A stretch of 64,000 nucleotides of DNA from Schistosoma mansoni. Lineage: Eukaryota; Platyhelminthes; Trematoda; Strigeidida; Schistosomatidae. The first letter of the stretch is position 1, and each line of letters begins with the position of its first letter. Positions 1-10,932 of the stretch are shown here, piece after piece. The stretch covers positions 26,928,963-26,992,962 of the forward strand of contig NC_031498.1 in NCBI RefSeq assembly GCF_000237925.1, written 5' to 3'. A program made the position numbers and the translations under genes. Below the pieces are notes generated by a model, which saw nothing but the letters and a program-made list of their open reading frames with translations, was not told where the DNA came from and ran no database searches.

Positions 1-840
1 TTGAAAACCCACTAAACGGAGATTCTCCTCACCATTTTGTCGACGAGTTTCTAGTTCAGCTATTGCTGTCTTCCTTTTCATTCTACCTTCTGGAGACATA
101 TCACGTCTTACTTGAATGTCGGTATTATCGTGACTACGAGGGCTACTTAACGGAAGATCGTGTTGCTTCTTCAACCCTAGGGTTACCTTGAGGAGTCTAT
201 ACGGTCGGGGATCGACACTGTCGTTGGTCTTCCTACCTATTCTTATCAATTTGTTGACCGGAACTTCTTTAGGTTTATCTGATAAGATGCTATGGACAAA
301 TTCTCCGTGCTTTTCCAAATCATGCGCGTGTCTAATTTTGGGATCAGGGTCGTTTGATTATGGCAAATTACTTACTATAATATTCGATAAGATTAAGTTT
401 TTCTCAGCCACGCCAGGGTGGAGTTCTATTTTACTATCAGACTTTGGTAGTATATTTTGTGACTCAGAGTGGGAGTTCACCAATGACCTGTCAACCAAGT
501 GGGTACCGCTTATAGCTTTTCTCCTTTCACTTCTTTGCCTCCGTACTGTCGTCCATTCTTTGTCACTCAGTAAAACCACACCGAGACTATTAGGAACGGT
601 GATGGTTTTATTCGGGTCTTCAATTTCTACTGTAGAAGCATGACTACCCATATAAATATCAAGTGGCAAATCACTCCTCGTTAGTTCCAATGGAGATTTT
701 ACTTTTTCATCAATCACAGCCAAGTGTTTAACGCGTCCCATAACACCACGTACTACACTGATACATAAATCACTGTCAGTACTCGTGCTAGCAGTGTAAC
801 TACCATCTTTCTCCTCGAAGGTCAAAGCTAAGAGGCTCAT
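1..840 (-). mobile_element. Retrotransposon ORF1-like relic (probably non-LTR)
   Basis: The minus strand has an open stretch of 160 codons (840 to 358). A second coding-like stretch lies in another frame down to base 1. The second part reads like the C-terminal domain common to trematode LINE ORF1 proteins: PRPYRLLKVTLG, then VRRDMSPEGRMKRKTAIAEL, then TRRQNGEENLRLVGF. That layout (RPR-LLKV, a charged spacer, RxDMSPEGR, ELxxRRxxGE) is what I use for the call. The first part is Ser/Thr-rich and not recognisable. The two parts do not share a frame, so the copy is broken or once contained an intron. The element may continue left of the window. Function would be nucleic-acid binding in a retrotransposition particle; the clade is not certain. 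Confidence 0.55.
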
Positions 841-2039
841 AGCTTCCTGAATCAGTAATGTATTATTCGCACATCAAAAAATAGAAAGTTAATGCGAGTT
901 AGGCTTCAAGCATCTTTTCTATGAGGTGGGACTTAAACGGGTACACGTCTCGTGAAGCCACTTTTTAGACTCATCACATTGCATTCCTTCCCCCAAAGGG
1001 AATAAACAATTTGGCTGTTCACATTTATAAGTACTGCCAACCATTGTAATCAGATTAAGAGGGTTTAAAACACAATATGGTCACAAAGTGAACACGAGTG
1101 TCAGAATCGACGAGAAAGAAAGTACCACAAGATAAAGTTTAGCAAAATTTCAAACCTTAACCGAAATACTTCAAATTAAAGTAGACCAAAGATATTTTTC
1201 GATGCAGCAAGTACCCAAAAGCAATGATAATCACAACAAGTACTAAATCACTACTCTTTTTCGAAACACACACACAAAAATATATTTATGAAGCTTGAAA
1301 TAGGGTGGAAGACATCTATTTTCTGTTTTTTAATGTAGGTGTTTATTCGCCGAAATTCTTACAAACTGCGAATTCTGATGTACTTTTTTAGATTATATTT
1401 GTGACAATCAAAAACAGGTTGTATTAGTCGATCTAAGCAAATAATTTTTATGAAAGCTTAATAGCTTCTGACTTGATATTTTTAACAGTCTACAGTGAGA
1501 AAATTGAACGTCTTTCAACCGCTAGGGGGTAATATTTAGCTTTTTAAATAACACTTTGAGTTGGATTTGATATATGTTTCAACAATCCGGTCGAAATTAT
1601 AATTAGCCACGGATATGAAATTTATACCCACACTACTGTAATTAACGTGACTGTTAGTGGAAAATTTTTCGAAGTTTTGATTTCTGTGAACTGTATACAG
1701 AAAAACTATTACCTGCTTTTAACATATGACAATGAAGTGAGAATATAGCTTTTTGAACGTATGTCACCAAGTAATGAGTGTACGTTATATTATTGCTACC
1801 AAAAAAGTAGATCTACAACATCTGGGTGCCTTTTTAAACAGTACTCTACATTTTAGTAGTTCGGTTGGGTTAAATTAAAGTTTTGATTCTTAATCGTTAT
1901 TTGCCAGCAAAACTTCTTTGATGTCTAAAAATTCTTTGTAAACTCGTAAAAGCTACTAGTCCATACTGACCCTTAGTTCCCATTACTTATTCTGTGGGAG
2001 GAAAAGGTAATAGGAGGTTACAGAGAAATTTCTTTAATA
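841..2039. other. AT-rich intergenic sequence, nothing recognised
   Basis: I see no coding-like frame, no tRNA-type boxes and no match to the repeat families elsewhere in the window. There is a short CA-rich run near 1268-1277. Confidence 0.5.
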
Positions 2040-2420
2040 TTCTAAGCGCTGTGGACCTACACAGGTTTTGAACCAGTCAGTCCGTCGCAACTTAAAACCT
2101 AGTAGGTATGTGCATCGGTCATAGTTGTCGAACCCAATTAGAACAGAGAGATGAGATTGTCAAGAGAAATCCCGAATTATTAGAGCTGGCAACAATATGA
2201 GTAGTGATAGAAAAGATTAGGGACCGAAGATACCACTCATGAAAATAGAAATTAGTAAAGACGAAAACATTATGAGGAATTCAGAAGCTTAGAATTTTTT
2301 TTGGGAGAGACAAATAATAAATGCACCTGCACCATTGCAAACGATTTTGAGCCATGTCATTTAGGGTCTCTGACAACTGATCCCTATAATCATTCGAGCT
2401 TCAGTCAGATACTTGGTCTT
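2040..2420 (+). repeat. Family D1 repeat, copy 1
   Basis: This shares a long ordered set of words with 53605-53860: a GCAAC...GTTG pairable head around TATGTGCATCGGT, then AAAGATTAGG, then GAGACAAA-AATAAATGCACCTG. The two are 51 kb apart, so they are copies of a dispersed family and not a local duplication. No coding frame or polymerase III box is evident. Class unknown; a retroelement untranslated region or a non-autonomous element are both possible. Confidence 0.5.
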
Positions 2421-2734
2421 TGTTTTGTTTTAATCGGTAAACTACTTGGTTGCTAATGATTAACCACCATTTAATAAAGATAAAGTAGTTTATATTTTTC
2501 ATGAAAAGATAAACAGAAGTTTGTTATTTGGGGTTAAAAAGAATACCAGCAATAATCCAGGACGTATAATAAGCACAGTAAGTGAGACTGAAAAATAAAT
2601 AAGTTAGAAATCGACCTTTTTATCTATGGAACTTGTGAAAAAGTTCAATCAGCAGCTAACACAGGTCAATTTTCTCGTATTAGATTTCCCTATTCAAGTT
2701 ATACTTATAGTTCAACTAAATTTGCTGTATGTGG

Positions 2735-2960
2735 TCAGACTGATTTGTGAGACGTAGAACGTTGGCCAAATGCTCATCGGCCCAAGTTGACACACCATAT
2801 CAGCACATCAAGATAAAGATATCAAAGTGAATACAAAAGCAGTAAAAGGATTAGTGTCGGTTATAACAACAAATATTAGATATAAAGAATATGATTTGAA
2901 AGGGAAGAATATTGAGACAATAATGAATGAATAACCTTTGAGTGAAACCAAAGTGAACTT
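2735..2960 (+). repeat. Family D1 repeat, copy 2 (partial)
   Basis: It starts with GACGTAGAACGTTGGCC and continues AAGTTGACACACCATAT, matching the head of the copy at 53605 (AGAACCTTACAAATATG, AAGTTGCTACACCATAT). The later part is more diverged. It lies about 700 bases from copy 1 in the same orientation. Confidence 0.35.
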
Positions 2961-3539
2961 GAATAAATCTGGTCGCTTGCCTGTGTTAAAATGGGGTTAT
3001 AAATTTGTGTGAAGAGTTAAGGTCAAGAAGTAGAGCCAAGAGTTAGGGTTTTGATCAAGAAGCAACGTCAGCTGAAGTCATATGTATGAGTGAGTTATAC
3101 TCTAAAATTCAAGTTTCCCCATCTTAAATCTGATTGATTCGTCTACAAATTACAGTCCCACCAAAAGGATTAACTTATAGAATAGAAGGTTTAAAATAAT
3201 TTGCTTACTTAGTGGTTTAAACATATACTGACAATACTTTGAGAACACTTGATCTCAAATACTAGGGACCTTTGAATGTGCTCTACTTTTCAAAGGTGCG
3301 TTTTGCAGCCATAAAGTGAAATAGATTGAACTGTTTTAAAACATATTCACCCTTTAGTTGTTACATGGGAAAGTCAGCTGTACTACAGATAACGAAAGTA
3401 TACACTTATTCACACAATGACGTAATTGTTGATAAATAATATATTGACTGGTAGATTGATAAATTTATGATTAACTTGACATATATATAGAGTTTTCCTA
3501 AGTTTCACAAATTCACTACTAACATTTATGGTATTTTGG
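2961..3539. other. AT-rich intergenic sequence, nothing recognised
   Basis: No gene, repeat family or regulatory element could be supported here. Confidence 0.4.
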
Positions 3540-4130
3540 TTAGTTATGAAGGATTTACAGTGGTCTTGAATGCTGTTAGAGGTATGAGGGCAGTTATCAC
3601 TTCCCGGTTGCCCACACCGTGGAAGGTTTCTTCTAGAGGTACCTGAAAAGGAAATTGGGTTAGAAGTGGTTTTAATGACATGAGAGCGTGACCGCAGTGC
3701 CCAAGGGACAACTGCTTGAGGTCGGTCACACACGACCTTTTTGTGGGTAGTTTTTGTGTTAGCTCCGTTCTTTAAAGGACCTTACCGCCGGAGACGGAAA
3801 TCCGTGGGATAAGGTGAGATGTGCATTTTTAGGGTCGACCTTTTCTAACCCCACCCCTCCATGTGGGAAGGCAGCATCGCTGTCATGCTGGTTGTCTGAA
3901 GGAAACACCTTACTGCTGTCACACCTCTGTACAGTCAGCAGTACGACTTCGCATTCGGACCTTGGGTTTGCTGCTTTTAGTCTTACCGCTGTTCAACCGA
4001 CCTGTCTGGCATGGTAGGACCTTGAGGAACGATTGTTCCAGCCAGTATAGCTCGATTAGTTCATCACGATAGGCAAGCCCGACCACCACTTCAAGGTAGC
4101 AGCAATGGTCGGGAGTTATGAAGGAGGTAT
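3540..4130. repeat. GC-richer repeat, probable retroelement untranslated region
   Basis: About 590 bases are clearly richer in G+C than the sequence on either side, with sharp edges. The segment includes CGGTCACACACGACCTT, CCACCCCTCCATGTGGGAAG, GTCAGCAGTACGACTTCGCA and, near its end, CCCGACCACCACTTCAAGG. The short overlapping open frames inside it (3410-4072, both strands) look like chance frames. I believe similar sequence occurs at the ends of schistosome retrotransposons, but I cannot name the element or fix its strand. Confidence 0.4.
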
Positions 4131-4268
4131 AATATTGGTCTTCGAATAGTAAAGTGTCGATTAGTTCCTCATCATAATTATGCTCAGATTAGGGAAAATT
4201 TCAACACTATACCTTGGTAAGATTTGTTTAAATATGTCTTACAGAGTTTGGCTCAAGATAATTTCTTA

Positions 4269-4446
4269 TTTTATATAGTTGAGATCATTAGTCAATTGAA
4301 TCTAGACCACCATTGAAAACCTGGAAGAAGTGGACGGCCGTTTCATCCTATTGTGAGACCCCTCAGTAGTGGTAGTCTAGCTTCAATTGACTCATGATAT
4401 TAACTATATAAAATGACTAAAATCTCCACAAAACACCCTTCTAATA
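4269..4446. repeat. Family B tRNA/hammerhead repeat, short inverted copy
   Basis: The left half is the antisense end of family B (TTATATAGTTGAGATCAT, CTAGACCACCATTGAAAACC, GGACGGCCGTTTCATCC). It is followed at once by the sense end (GTCTAGCTTCAATTGACTC, AACTATATAAAATGACTAAA) and the usual family terminus ACACCCTTCT. The tRNA-like centre is missing, so this is a small fold-back. The hammerhead core on the minus strand reads CTGAGGGG, one change from the consensus. It ends about 20 bases before a splice-acceptor-like site upstream of the LRR gene. Confidence 0.7.
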
Positions 4447-4449
4447 ATT

Positions 4450-4467
4450 TCTTATTGTCTTTTACAG
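4450..4467 (+). promoter_or_regulatory. Splice-acceptor-like site upstream of the LRR gene
   Basis: TTCTTATTGTCTTTTACAG is a strong pyrimidine tract followed by AG at 4466-4467. The start codon at 4587 is 120 bases downstream. The frame leading into that ATG has a stop at 4542-4544, so an exon starting here would be 5' untranslated sequence plus the start codon. Without transcripts this could be chance in AT-rich DNA. Confidence 0.35.
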
Positions 4468-4586
4468 GATCCCTTCTCCTAAAAAACAAATTCTGAAGAT
4501 ATTCATTGAACTTATTATCAAAAGAAATGAACAGCCAATAGTGATTCAAGAAATTTTTAAATTTAAAATTACCCTTTTCTCTTTTC

Positions 4587-7500
4587 ATGGATCTTGAATC
4601 CTTCAATATTCTCCATGAAATATGTACTATGAATGGTATACAATATGATAATTTAACCACTGAAAATTTTCATAATCATATATTATATATATTATTTTCT
4701 GGTTTTAAAAAATGGATCTCATTACAAAATTTTCCATATTTAACTGAATTAATTATTATATCACAAGATATTACTTATATAGCTAAATTAGAAACTTGTC
4801 CAAATTTAAAAAAATTATGGTTATGTGAATGTAAATTAATTCAAAAAATTGAAAATCTTAATACATGTAAACAATTAACTGAATTATATTTATATGATAA
4901 TTCAATTAAAAAAATTGAAAATTTAACATTTAATTATAAACTTGAATATTTATGGTTAAATAATAATCAAATTCAATTAATTGAAAATTTAAATCATTTA
5001 AAATTATTAAAACAATTAAATTTATCTGGTAATTATATTGAACATTTAAATTCAAATTTATTATATAATCAAAAATTAGAACAATTATTTATATCTGGTA
5101 ATCAATTATGGAATTTTAATGATTTATTAATATTAAATAAATTACCTATATTAAATAAATTAAATATTAATGAACCCGAATATTTAAAAAATCCATTATG
5201 TAATAATAATAATAATAATTTACCATTATTATTGATTTATTATTTACCACAATTATGTCAAATTGATTATATGAATATTAATCAATTAAATATTAAATTA
5301 ATAATTAATGAAATAATAAAAAATAAAAAATCTTATTATCGAATGAAAAATGAAAATGCACAAACATTAATTGAAAAAAATATTTTTTTATTAAAATTAT
5401 TATTCGAAAAATTAAAAAATAAATTTTTTTTACATATTCAATATATAGATAAAATTTTAAGATTTTTAGAAAATATAAAAGATAAACAATTAAATGATAC
5501 TACTGCTGATAATGATACTACTTATAAAAATCAAACTTTAATCAATTTAATTAATGAATTAAATAAAAAAATTAATAATTGGGAAAATATTTATAATCAA
5601 TCTAAATTAAAATTTAATCTATTATGTAATAGATTAGAAGAATATTTAAATTATCGACAATTTATTTATGAATTAGAATTACAAATGTTTGGTTATTTAG
5701 AAATACAAGAGATTGATATAAAAGATGATTTATATAATGATTGTTATCAATTTCTTGAGTCAAGATTTTGTTATCATGATGAGATTGGATCAATGATAAA
5801 TGGGATTAAAATTTTGCATTTATATGAAATTAATAATAAAGTACTTCAACAGAATCATAATCATAATAAAAAAGATGTAAGTAATGTATCTATTAAGTCT
5901 TCAACATTTTCTGATTATCTATTTCTTGTATGCCCAGAAAAAATAGATGAATTAAATATATATATGAATATTATACGTAATGGTTTACAAATGGATAATA
6001 AATATAAATTAACAAATAGTTTAAATTTGGCAGATGATAAAAATTTACAAGTGATGCATCGATCTATTTCTGAAGGTAATTTTAATCAATATGATCATGT
6101 AGCACGTTTAGTATTAATGAATGTATCTATGCCAATTAATCATAACATGATGAATGACAATAATAATGATAAAGAAGATGAGACATTTGTGGAAAATGCT
6201 TTACTTTATGAAAAACAATCAAGTTGTCATTGTCTTTCCCAAGTTCAACGACCTGATTTATTTCATAGTAAATTACTTTATCCAGAATTTCTTGTAGAAA
6301 TAGAATATCTATTAAAAACGAATGAATCTAATTATATATTTAATCAATTCGACATAGAAACTGATATTGAAACTAACGGCAATCTTCAAATCTTTGACGA
6401 TGGAATACAATCTGATCAACAGTTTATCAAAATAACTGCATTACCCTTAATAGAAAATTATAAAAAATTATCTAATTTAAATGAATTATCCAATAATAAT
6501 GTTGGATTATTACAAAAATCAATAAATTTTAATTTAAATAAAAATAATTTATTTTTAAATGATTTAAAAATTTCAAAAATAAATTTTCATTTTCCAGAAT
6601 TTTCTAATTTATCTATATTAAGTATCACTCATTGTCAATTAGATACAATACCATCCATTCAATGTAATCATTTAATTACTTTAATTATAAATCATAATCA
6701 ATTAAAATCAATAAAATCTATTGGATATATGCCTCAACTTATTGAATTACAAATTGATTATAATCAATTAACATGTATTATTGATAATGTATCTAATTTA
6801 TTAATAAATACACCAAAATTAGAAAAATTATCATGGAATAATAATCCATGGAAACTAGAAAAATTAATACGTATTTATACATTAGCTAAAATCAACTCAC
6901 TGAAATTTTTCAATTTTCAATCAATTCATAAGGAGGAAATTGAATTATCTAAACAATTATTAGATTCATGTATTATAACAACAAATATGATTCAACAATT
7001 ACATATTACTACTACTAATAATATTATTAATAATAATAATGATTTTGATCAAAATTTAACTATATTCCCTATTGCTTATTATCATCAATATAATTCATAT
7101 AATATTAATCAATCATATATTATTAATAATAGTAATAATATTAATTATTATTCAATTACTTCATTATGTTTACAATCATTAAATATTTATAAAATACAAA
7201 ATTTAGAAAATTTAATAAATTTAAAATATCTTTCATTAAATCATAATTTAATCGAAAAAATTGAAGGTTTAAATAATAATTTAAATCTTATTGAATTATC
7301 ATTAGAATATAATTTAATTCATATTATTGAAAATATTAATCATTTAATTAAACTTGAATGTTTATTATTAAGTAATAATAATATTACAAAAATTAATAAA
7401 TTACAATTTAATAATTTATTAAATTTACGTATAATTAGTTTAAGAAATAATAAAATTAAAAAAATTAATTTTATTTATAATTGTCAATCATTAATTGAAT

Positions 7501-9230
7501 TATATTTAGGTAATAATCAATTAAATCATTTTAAAATTATTTTATATTTAAAAAATTTAAAAAATTTAAATATATTAGAATTAACTAATAATCCTATATG
7601 TAATTTATTAAATCATTATCGTTACCAAATAATTTATTATATAAAATCAATAAAATCCTTGGATGGTATACAAATTACATCTAATGAATTAATACAATCA
7701 AATGAATTATTTAATGGACATTTAACAAATGAATATTTAATTAATTATTTAAATTTAGATAATTTTTCTAATCTTGTTGAATTAAATTTATCAAATTGTA
7801 TGTTAAAAACAATTGATTATATTGATCCAATATATTTAATTCATTTAAAAAGTATTAATTTAGAAAAAAATTATTTAAAATCATTTGGCGGTTTATTATT
7901 TTTTAAAAATTTAAAAATTATTTGTTTAAATGAAAATAATATTGAAAGTTTATTTTCAAATCATATTTATTTATTATCTAATAATTTAAACAATAATATT
8001 AATCATAATTATAAACTGAATTCAATTGAATTAAATTTTATTAATTTATATAAATCAAAACAACCCATATATCCTAATTTAAATGTATTACATCTTGCAT
8101 ATAATAATGTACAATCCTTAGAAAAATTACAATTACATCGTATACCATGTTTACAAACATTATTTTTACAAAATAATGAATTATATACAATTCATGGTAT
8201 AGAACATCTTACTGAATTAAAAGAATTAGTAGTAGATAATAATAAAATTAAATATTTAAACGAAATTACATTTTTATATAATTGGACATTAAATGAAATA
8301 CATTTAGAAAATAATCGTTTAAATGAATTAAATCAATTTAATCAATTAAATAATTTAAAACGTTTATATATTGATTATAATAAATTAATTGATTTTATTG
8401 ATTTCGAAAATTTTGCTAAAAAACAAAAAAATTTATATGAAATATCATTAATTCATAATCCAATTACATCAAAACAAATACATCGATTAATATTGATTTA
8501 TTATATAACAAATATACAATTAATTGATGGTATTCAAGTAACTAATGATGAAAGAAATCGAATTATACAATTTTATGAAGATAAACAATTAACTGATATT
8601 ATAAATTGTGGTATTATATCATCAACAAGTTGGTATAATCATCATACGGGGAAAATGAATAATCCAATATGTGAAATTACATTACCAGATATTAATATTA
8701 AAAAATCATTAATCTATGGTATCAAAATGAATGATCATACACATACACTATTAACAAATAACTCAAGAGATCATCAAACAGTATTTGTTTATGGGAAACA
8801 AATTCGTCCAAATATTGATTGTCATATAAATAAGACAAGATTAAATATGTTGTCAAAACATAATCTTTCTATTCAAACAGATTGTAATGAGAAAAATGCA
8901 TTAACTATTAAAGGTATTCATCATTCAAATCATGAACTTGTTGGCAATTTTCTTCATTATCAACATCAATATGTAAAACAACGATATCAATGTTCAACGC
9001 CAGATATTAAAAAGTTATCAATTCATTCTTTTACAAGACCATATAGTCAAACTAGTAAAGTTGATCAGTTGAAATCATTGAAACGTAATAATAATAATAA
9101 TCATAATAATAAGAGTCATATCAAAACTATGACGAATATTACTATTAATGCTGATAGTAATATTAGTCGAAATGGTTGTAATAATAACTTGATTAAATTC
9201 AGTGCAATGTCAACAAGTTTTCAACGTTGA
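4587..9230 (+). CDS. LRRC9: Leucine-rich repeat-containing protein 9 (LRRC9) homologue
   Basis: This is a single open frame of 1547 codons, close to the roughly 1450-residue vertebrate LRRC9. The start is placed at the first ATG because the N-terminal residues already match the family pattern (HEICTMNGIQYDNL; vertebrate KELCLCNGLSYE). SDS22-type LRRs occupy about residues 50-200 (LYLYDNSIKKIENL, LWLNNNQIQLIENL) and close with a cap-like IYYLPQLCQID. A conserved non-LRR insert follows (DLYNDCYQFLESRFCYHDE, about 381-398; CHCLSQ and YPEFLVEIEYL further on). More LRR blocks lie near 668-755, 856-1035 and 1050-1325. The last two end in cap motifs (IIYYIKSIKSLDGIQ, LIYYITNIQLIDGIQ). The tail to 1547 is Asn/His-rich. 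In other animals LRRC9 is linked to cilia by expression; the role here is inferred. Codons are extremely AT-rich, giving Asn/Ile/Leu/Lys runs. The lack of introns over 4.6 kb is unusual. Confidence 0.88.
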   Translation: MDLESFNILHEICTMNGIQYDNLTTENFHNHILYILFSGFKKWISLQNFPYLTELIIISQDITYIAKLETCPNLKKLWLCECKLIQKIENLNTCKQLTELYLYDNSIKKIENLTFNYKLEYLWLNNNQIQLIENLNHLKLLKQLNLSGNYIEHLNSNLLYNQKLEQLFISGNQLWNFNDLLILNKLPILNKLNINEPEYLKNPLCNNNNNNLPLLLIYYLPQLCQIDYMNINQLNIKLIINEIIKNKKSYYRMKNENAQTLIEKNIFLLKLLFEKLKNKFFLHIQYIDKILRFLENIKDKQLNDTTADNDTTYKNQTLINLINELNKKINNWENIYNQSKLKFNLLCNRLEEYLNYRQFIYELELQMFGYLEIQEIDIKDDLYNDCYQFLESRFCYHDEIGSMINGIKILHLYEINNKVLQQNHNHNKKDVSNVSIKSSTFSDYLFLVCPEKIDELNIYMNIIRNGLQMDNKYKLTNSLNLADDKNLQVMHRSISEGNFNQYDHVARLVLMNVSMPINHNMMNDNNNDKEDETFVENALLYEKQSSCHCLSQVQRPDLFHSKLLYPEFLVEIEYLLKTNESNYIFNQFDIETDIETNGNLQIFDDGIQSDQQFIKITALPLIENYKKLSNLNELSNNNVGLLQKSINFNLNKNNLFLNDLKISKINFHFPEFSNLSILSITHCQLDTIPSIQCNHLITLIINHNQLKSIKSIGYMPQLIELQIDYNQLTCIIDNVSNLLINTPKLEKLSWNNNPWKLEKLIRIYTLAKINSLKFFNFQSIHKEEIELSKQLLDSCIITTNMIQQLHITTTNNIINNNNDFDQNLTIFPIAYYHQYNSYNINQSYIINNSNNINYYSITSLCLQSLNIYKIQNLENLINLKYLSLNHNLIEKIEGLNNNLNLIELSLEYNLIHIIENINHLIKLECLLLSNNNITKINKLQFNNLLNLRIISLRNNKIKKINFIYNCQSLIELYLGNNQLNHFKIILYLKNLKNLNILELTNNPICNLLNHYRYQIIYYIKSIKSLDGIQITSNELIQSNELFNGHLTNEYLINYLNLDNFSNLVELNLSNCMLKTIDYIDPIYLIHLKSINLEKNYLKSFGGLLFFKNLKIICLNENNIESLFSNHIYLLSNNLNNNINHNYKLNSIELNFINLYKSKQPIYPNLNVLHLAYNNVQSLEKLQLHRIPCLQTLFLQNNELYTIHGIEHLTELKELVVDNNKIKYLNEITFLYNWTLNEIHLENNRLNELNQFNQLNNLKRLYIDYNKLIDFIDFENFAKKQKNLYEISLIHNPITSKQIHRLILIYYITNIQLIDGIQVTNDERNRIIQFYEDKQLTDIINCGIISSTSWYNHHTGKMNNPICEITLPDINIKKSLIYGIKMNDHTHTLLTNNSRDHQTVFVYGKQIRPNIDCHINKTRLNMLSKHNLSIQTDCNEKNALTIKGIHHSNHELVGNFLHYQHQYVKQRYQCSTPDIKKLSIHSFTRPYSQTSKVDQLKSLKRNNNNNHNNKSHIKTMTNITINADSNISRNGCNNNLIKFSAMSTSFQR

Positions 9231-9341
9231 ATTATTTTGTTTTAATACATCATCAAATCATCTTTGCGCGCCTTATATGTATAGTTATACAAAAACCATC
9301 ATTTGATATGAATAGTTGAACTATTATTTTTGTTATTTGAT

Positions 9342-9347
9342 AATAAA
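9342..9347 (+). promoter_or_regulatory. Poly(A) signal for the LRR gene
   Basis: AATAAA lies 112 bases after the TGA stop, the expected spacing for a short 3' untranslated region. It is a single hexamer in AT-rich DNA, so support is from position. Confidence 0.5.
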
Positions 9348-10932
9348 CTAAGGTTGAAAAATAAGAGAAGACGATCTTTGATTAATTTTGTACAAAAGTG
9401 TTGAAAACTATTATTAATGTTCAGGTTGTATATGTATATGCTGTAAATACAATACTGTTATTGTTTATTTTTAACAAATGATTGTGGATTTATTTTCATA
9501 GATTTATTACCAGGTGTTGGTCTAGGTGTAATGTTCTGGTCTTTGATATTTCCCTAATTCCGTAGGTCACAAGTGTACCATGTGGAAAATTAGCTCTGAT
9601 AAGTATTGCTAAATGAACGCTATACTTGAATCCTAAGCTAGTCTCGTAAACCTCAAGCTAAATCTACTCAACGACTTGAACACGAGAGAAAAGGCGCAAA
9701 ATATGAGAGAAGCACTTTATTGCAAAGGTTCATTTATGTACAGAAAATATAGGGTTTTTATATTCTGGAATGCTACTAAATATAGTAGCAGTGTAGTAAT
9801 CAGCCAATCAGAAACTCGAAATGTGGCTTTTCATTTTCGTGATGTTTCTAGCAAAACTTCTCGTCAATCGCTGATTGGATAAAATGCTCCTTAATGTTTC
9901 CTGAGCCTTTCTTATCTATTGTGAGAAATTTTCTGGATCACCCCGACAAGCTGAAAACCCTATGTTGTTATTTTATTGTATGAGGATTGTCTCTGTATGG
10001 CTTTTTTGTTATAAACCTTAGTATGTATGGTCTGTAGCTATCACGGACCTAGACATAGGTTTCGTCCTGTTGGTGGATCTCAATGTTGATGTTCATAATG
10101 AGACTTAAACCTAGTAGCTATAGCTCCATATACCAACGCTTTATCTAATAAACTACTTAGTCCAGATAGCTGCTAATTTAGTGAATAGGTATGAATTTTA
10201 TTCTTAAGCGTTTTTATTATTCTGTTGTTGATATTCAAAACTGAATTTCAGTGTCATCATTATCATGATATTGAGTGGCTAAACTGTTAGAGAAGAAACA
10301 TAATAATTTTATACTAACATAACCCGAAACAGCATCCATAAACGTATCCATTTAGATATTTAAATTGAAGCAAGTTCCCTACTGTACTGAATCGTACATA
10401 TAAGTTTTTTTAAAATCGTCAAACATTAATTTTTTTGTAACAGTCAAACAGATTGTTTTTTGTTACTTGGTTGCTCTATTAATAACCTATTAGAATAGAC
10501 TACTAGCTGGGGAATATTTGTTCTGGGGTTGAAATTCAAATTTTTCATCACTAAAGTCTCATAAACAAGTAATCTTAAGTCGAGACAATGATGTACAGCA
10601 GGTATTTGTTGTAAGGAAGATCACCATACCTTGAAGAACTGACAAAGATATCATTTCCCACTATATTAGATATGAATAAGTTGTATGGAGTCGTTTTGAT
10701 TTCCTTTTTCATCGACTGGATAAAAGAGAAATTACCATCTACATCGTTTTGTAGGGTGGAATTATGCAAAATGTTTTTAATGCACCTCATTCAATTTTTT
10801 TTAATGTGCTGTTTTTCCAAAAGTGCACCAGTTTGAACCAGGACAAAACTGTGATGTCTTCTTTTGTTTGACCCTGTTAGCAACGACATGCTATTTCCGT
10901 CAGTCAGCAGATAGTTCTCTTCGTTCAGAGTT
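9348..10932. other. Intergenic sequence with one old family A relic
   Basis: Near 10040-10130 the minus strand has a worn family A fragment: antisense ATAGGTTTCGTCCTGTTGG, then TTGATGTTCATAATGAGACT. Around 9800-9895 are two CCAAT-type words (AGCCAATCAG and CTGATTGGAT, the second inverted) that might be promoter or LTR remnants, but I could not tie them to anything. No coding frame is convincing. Confidence 0.4.

Noticed and set aside
188-643. Plus-strand open frame of 151 codons
   Set aside because: It lies opposite the minus-strand frame that continues into recognisable ORF1-like sequence, and its own translation shows no domain.
9676-9882. 68-codon plus-strand open frame after the LRR gene
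   Set aside because: No domain, no splice context and no link to the LRR frame; likely chance.
9750-9895. Promoter or solo LTR with CCAAT words
   Set aside because: There are two CCAAT-type words but no ends, no second copy and no transcript context; noted only as part of the intergenic stretch.
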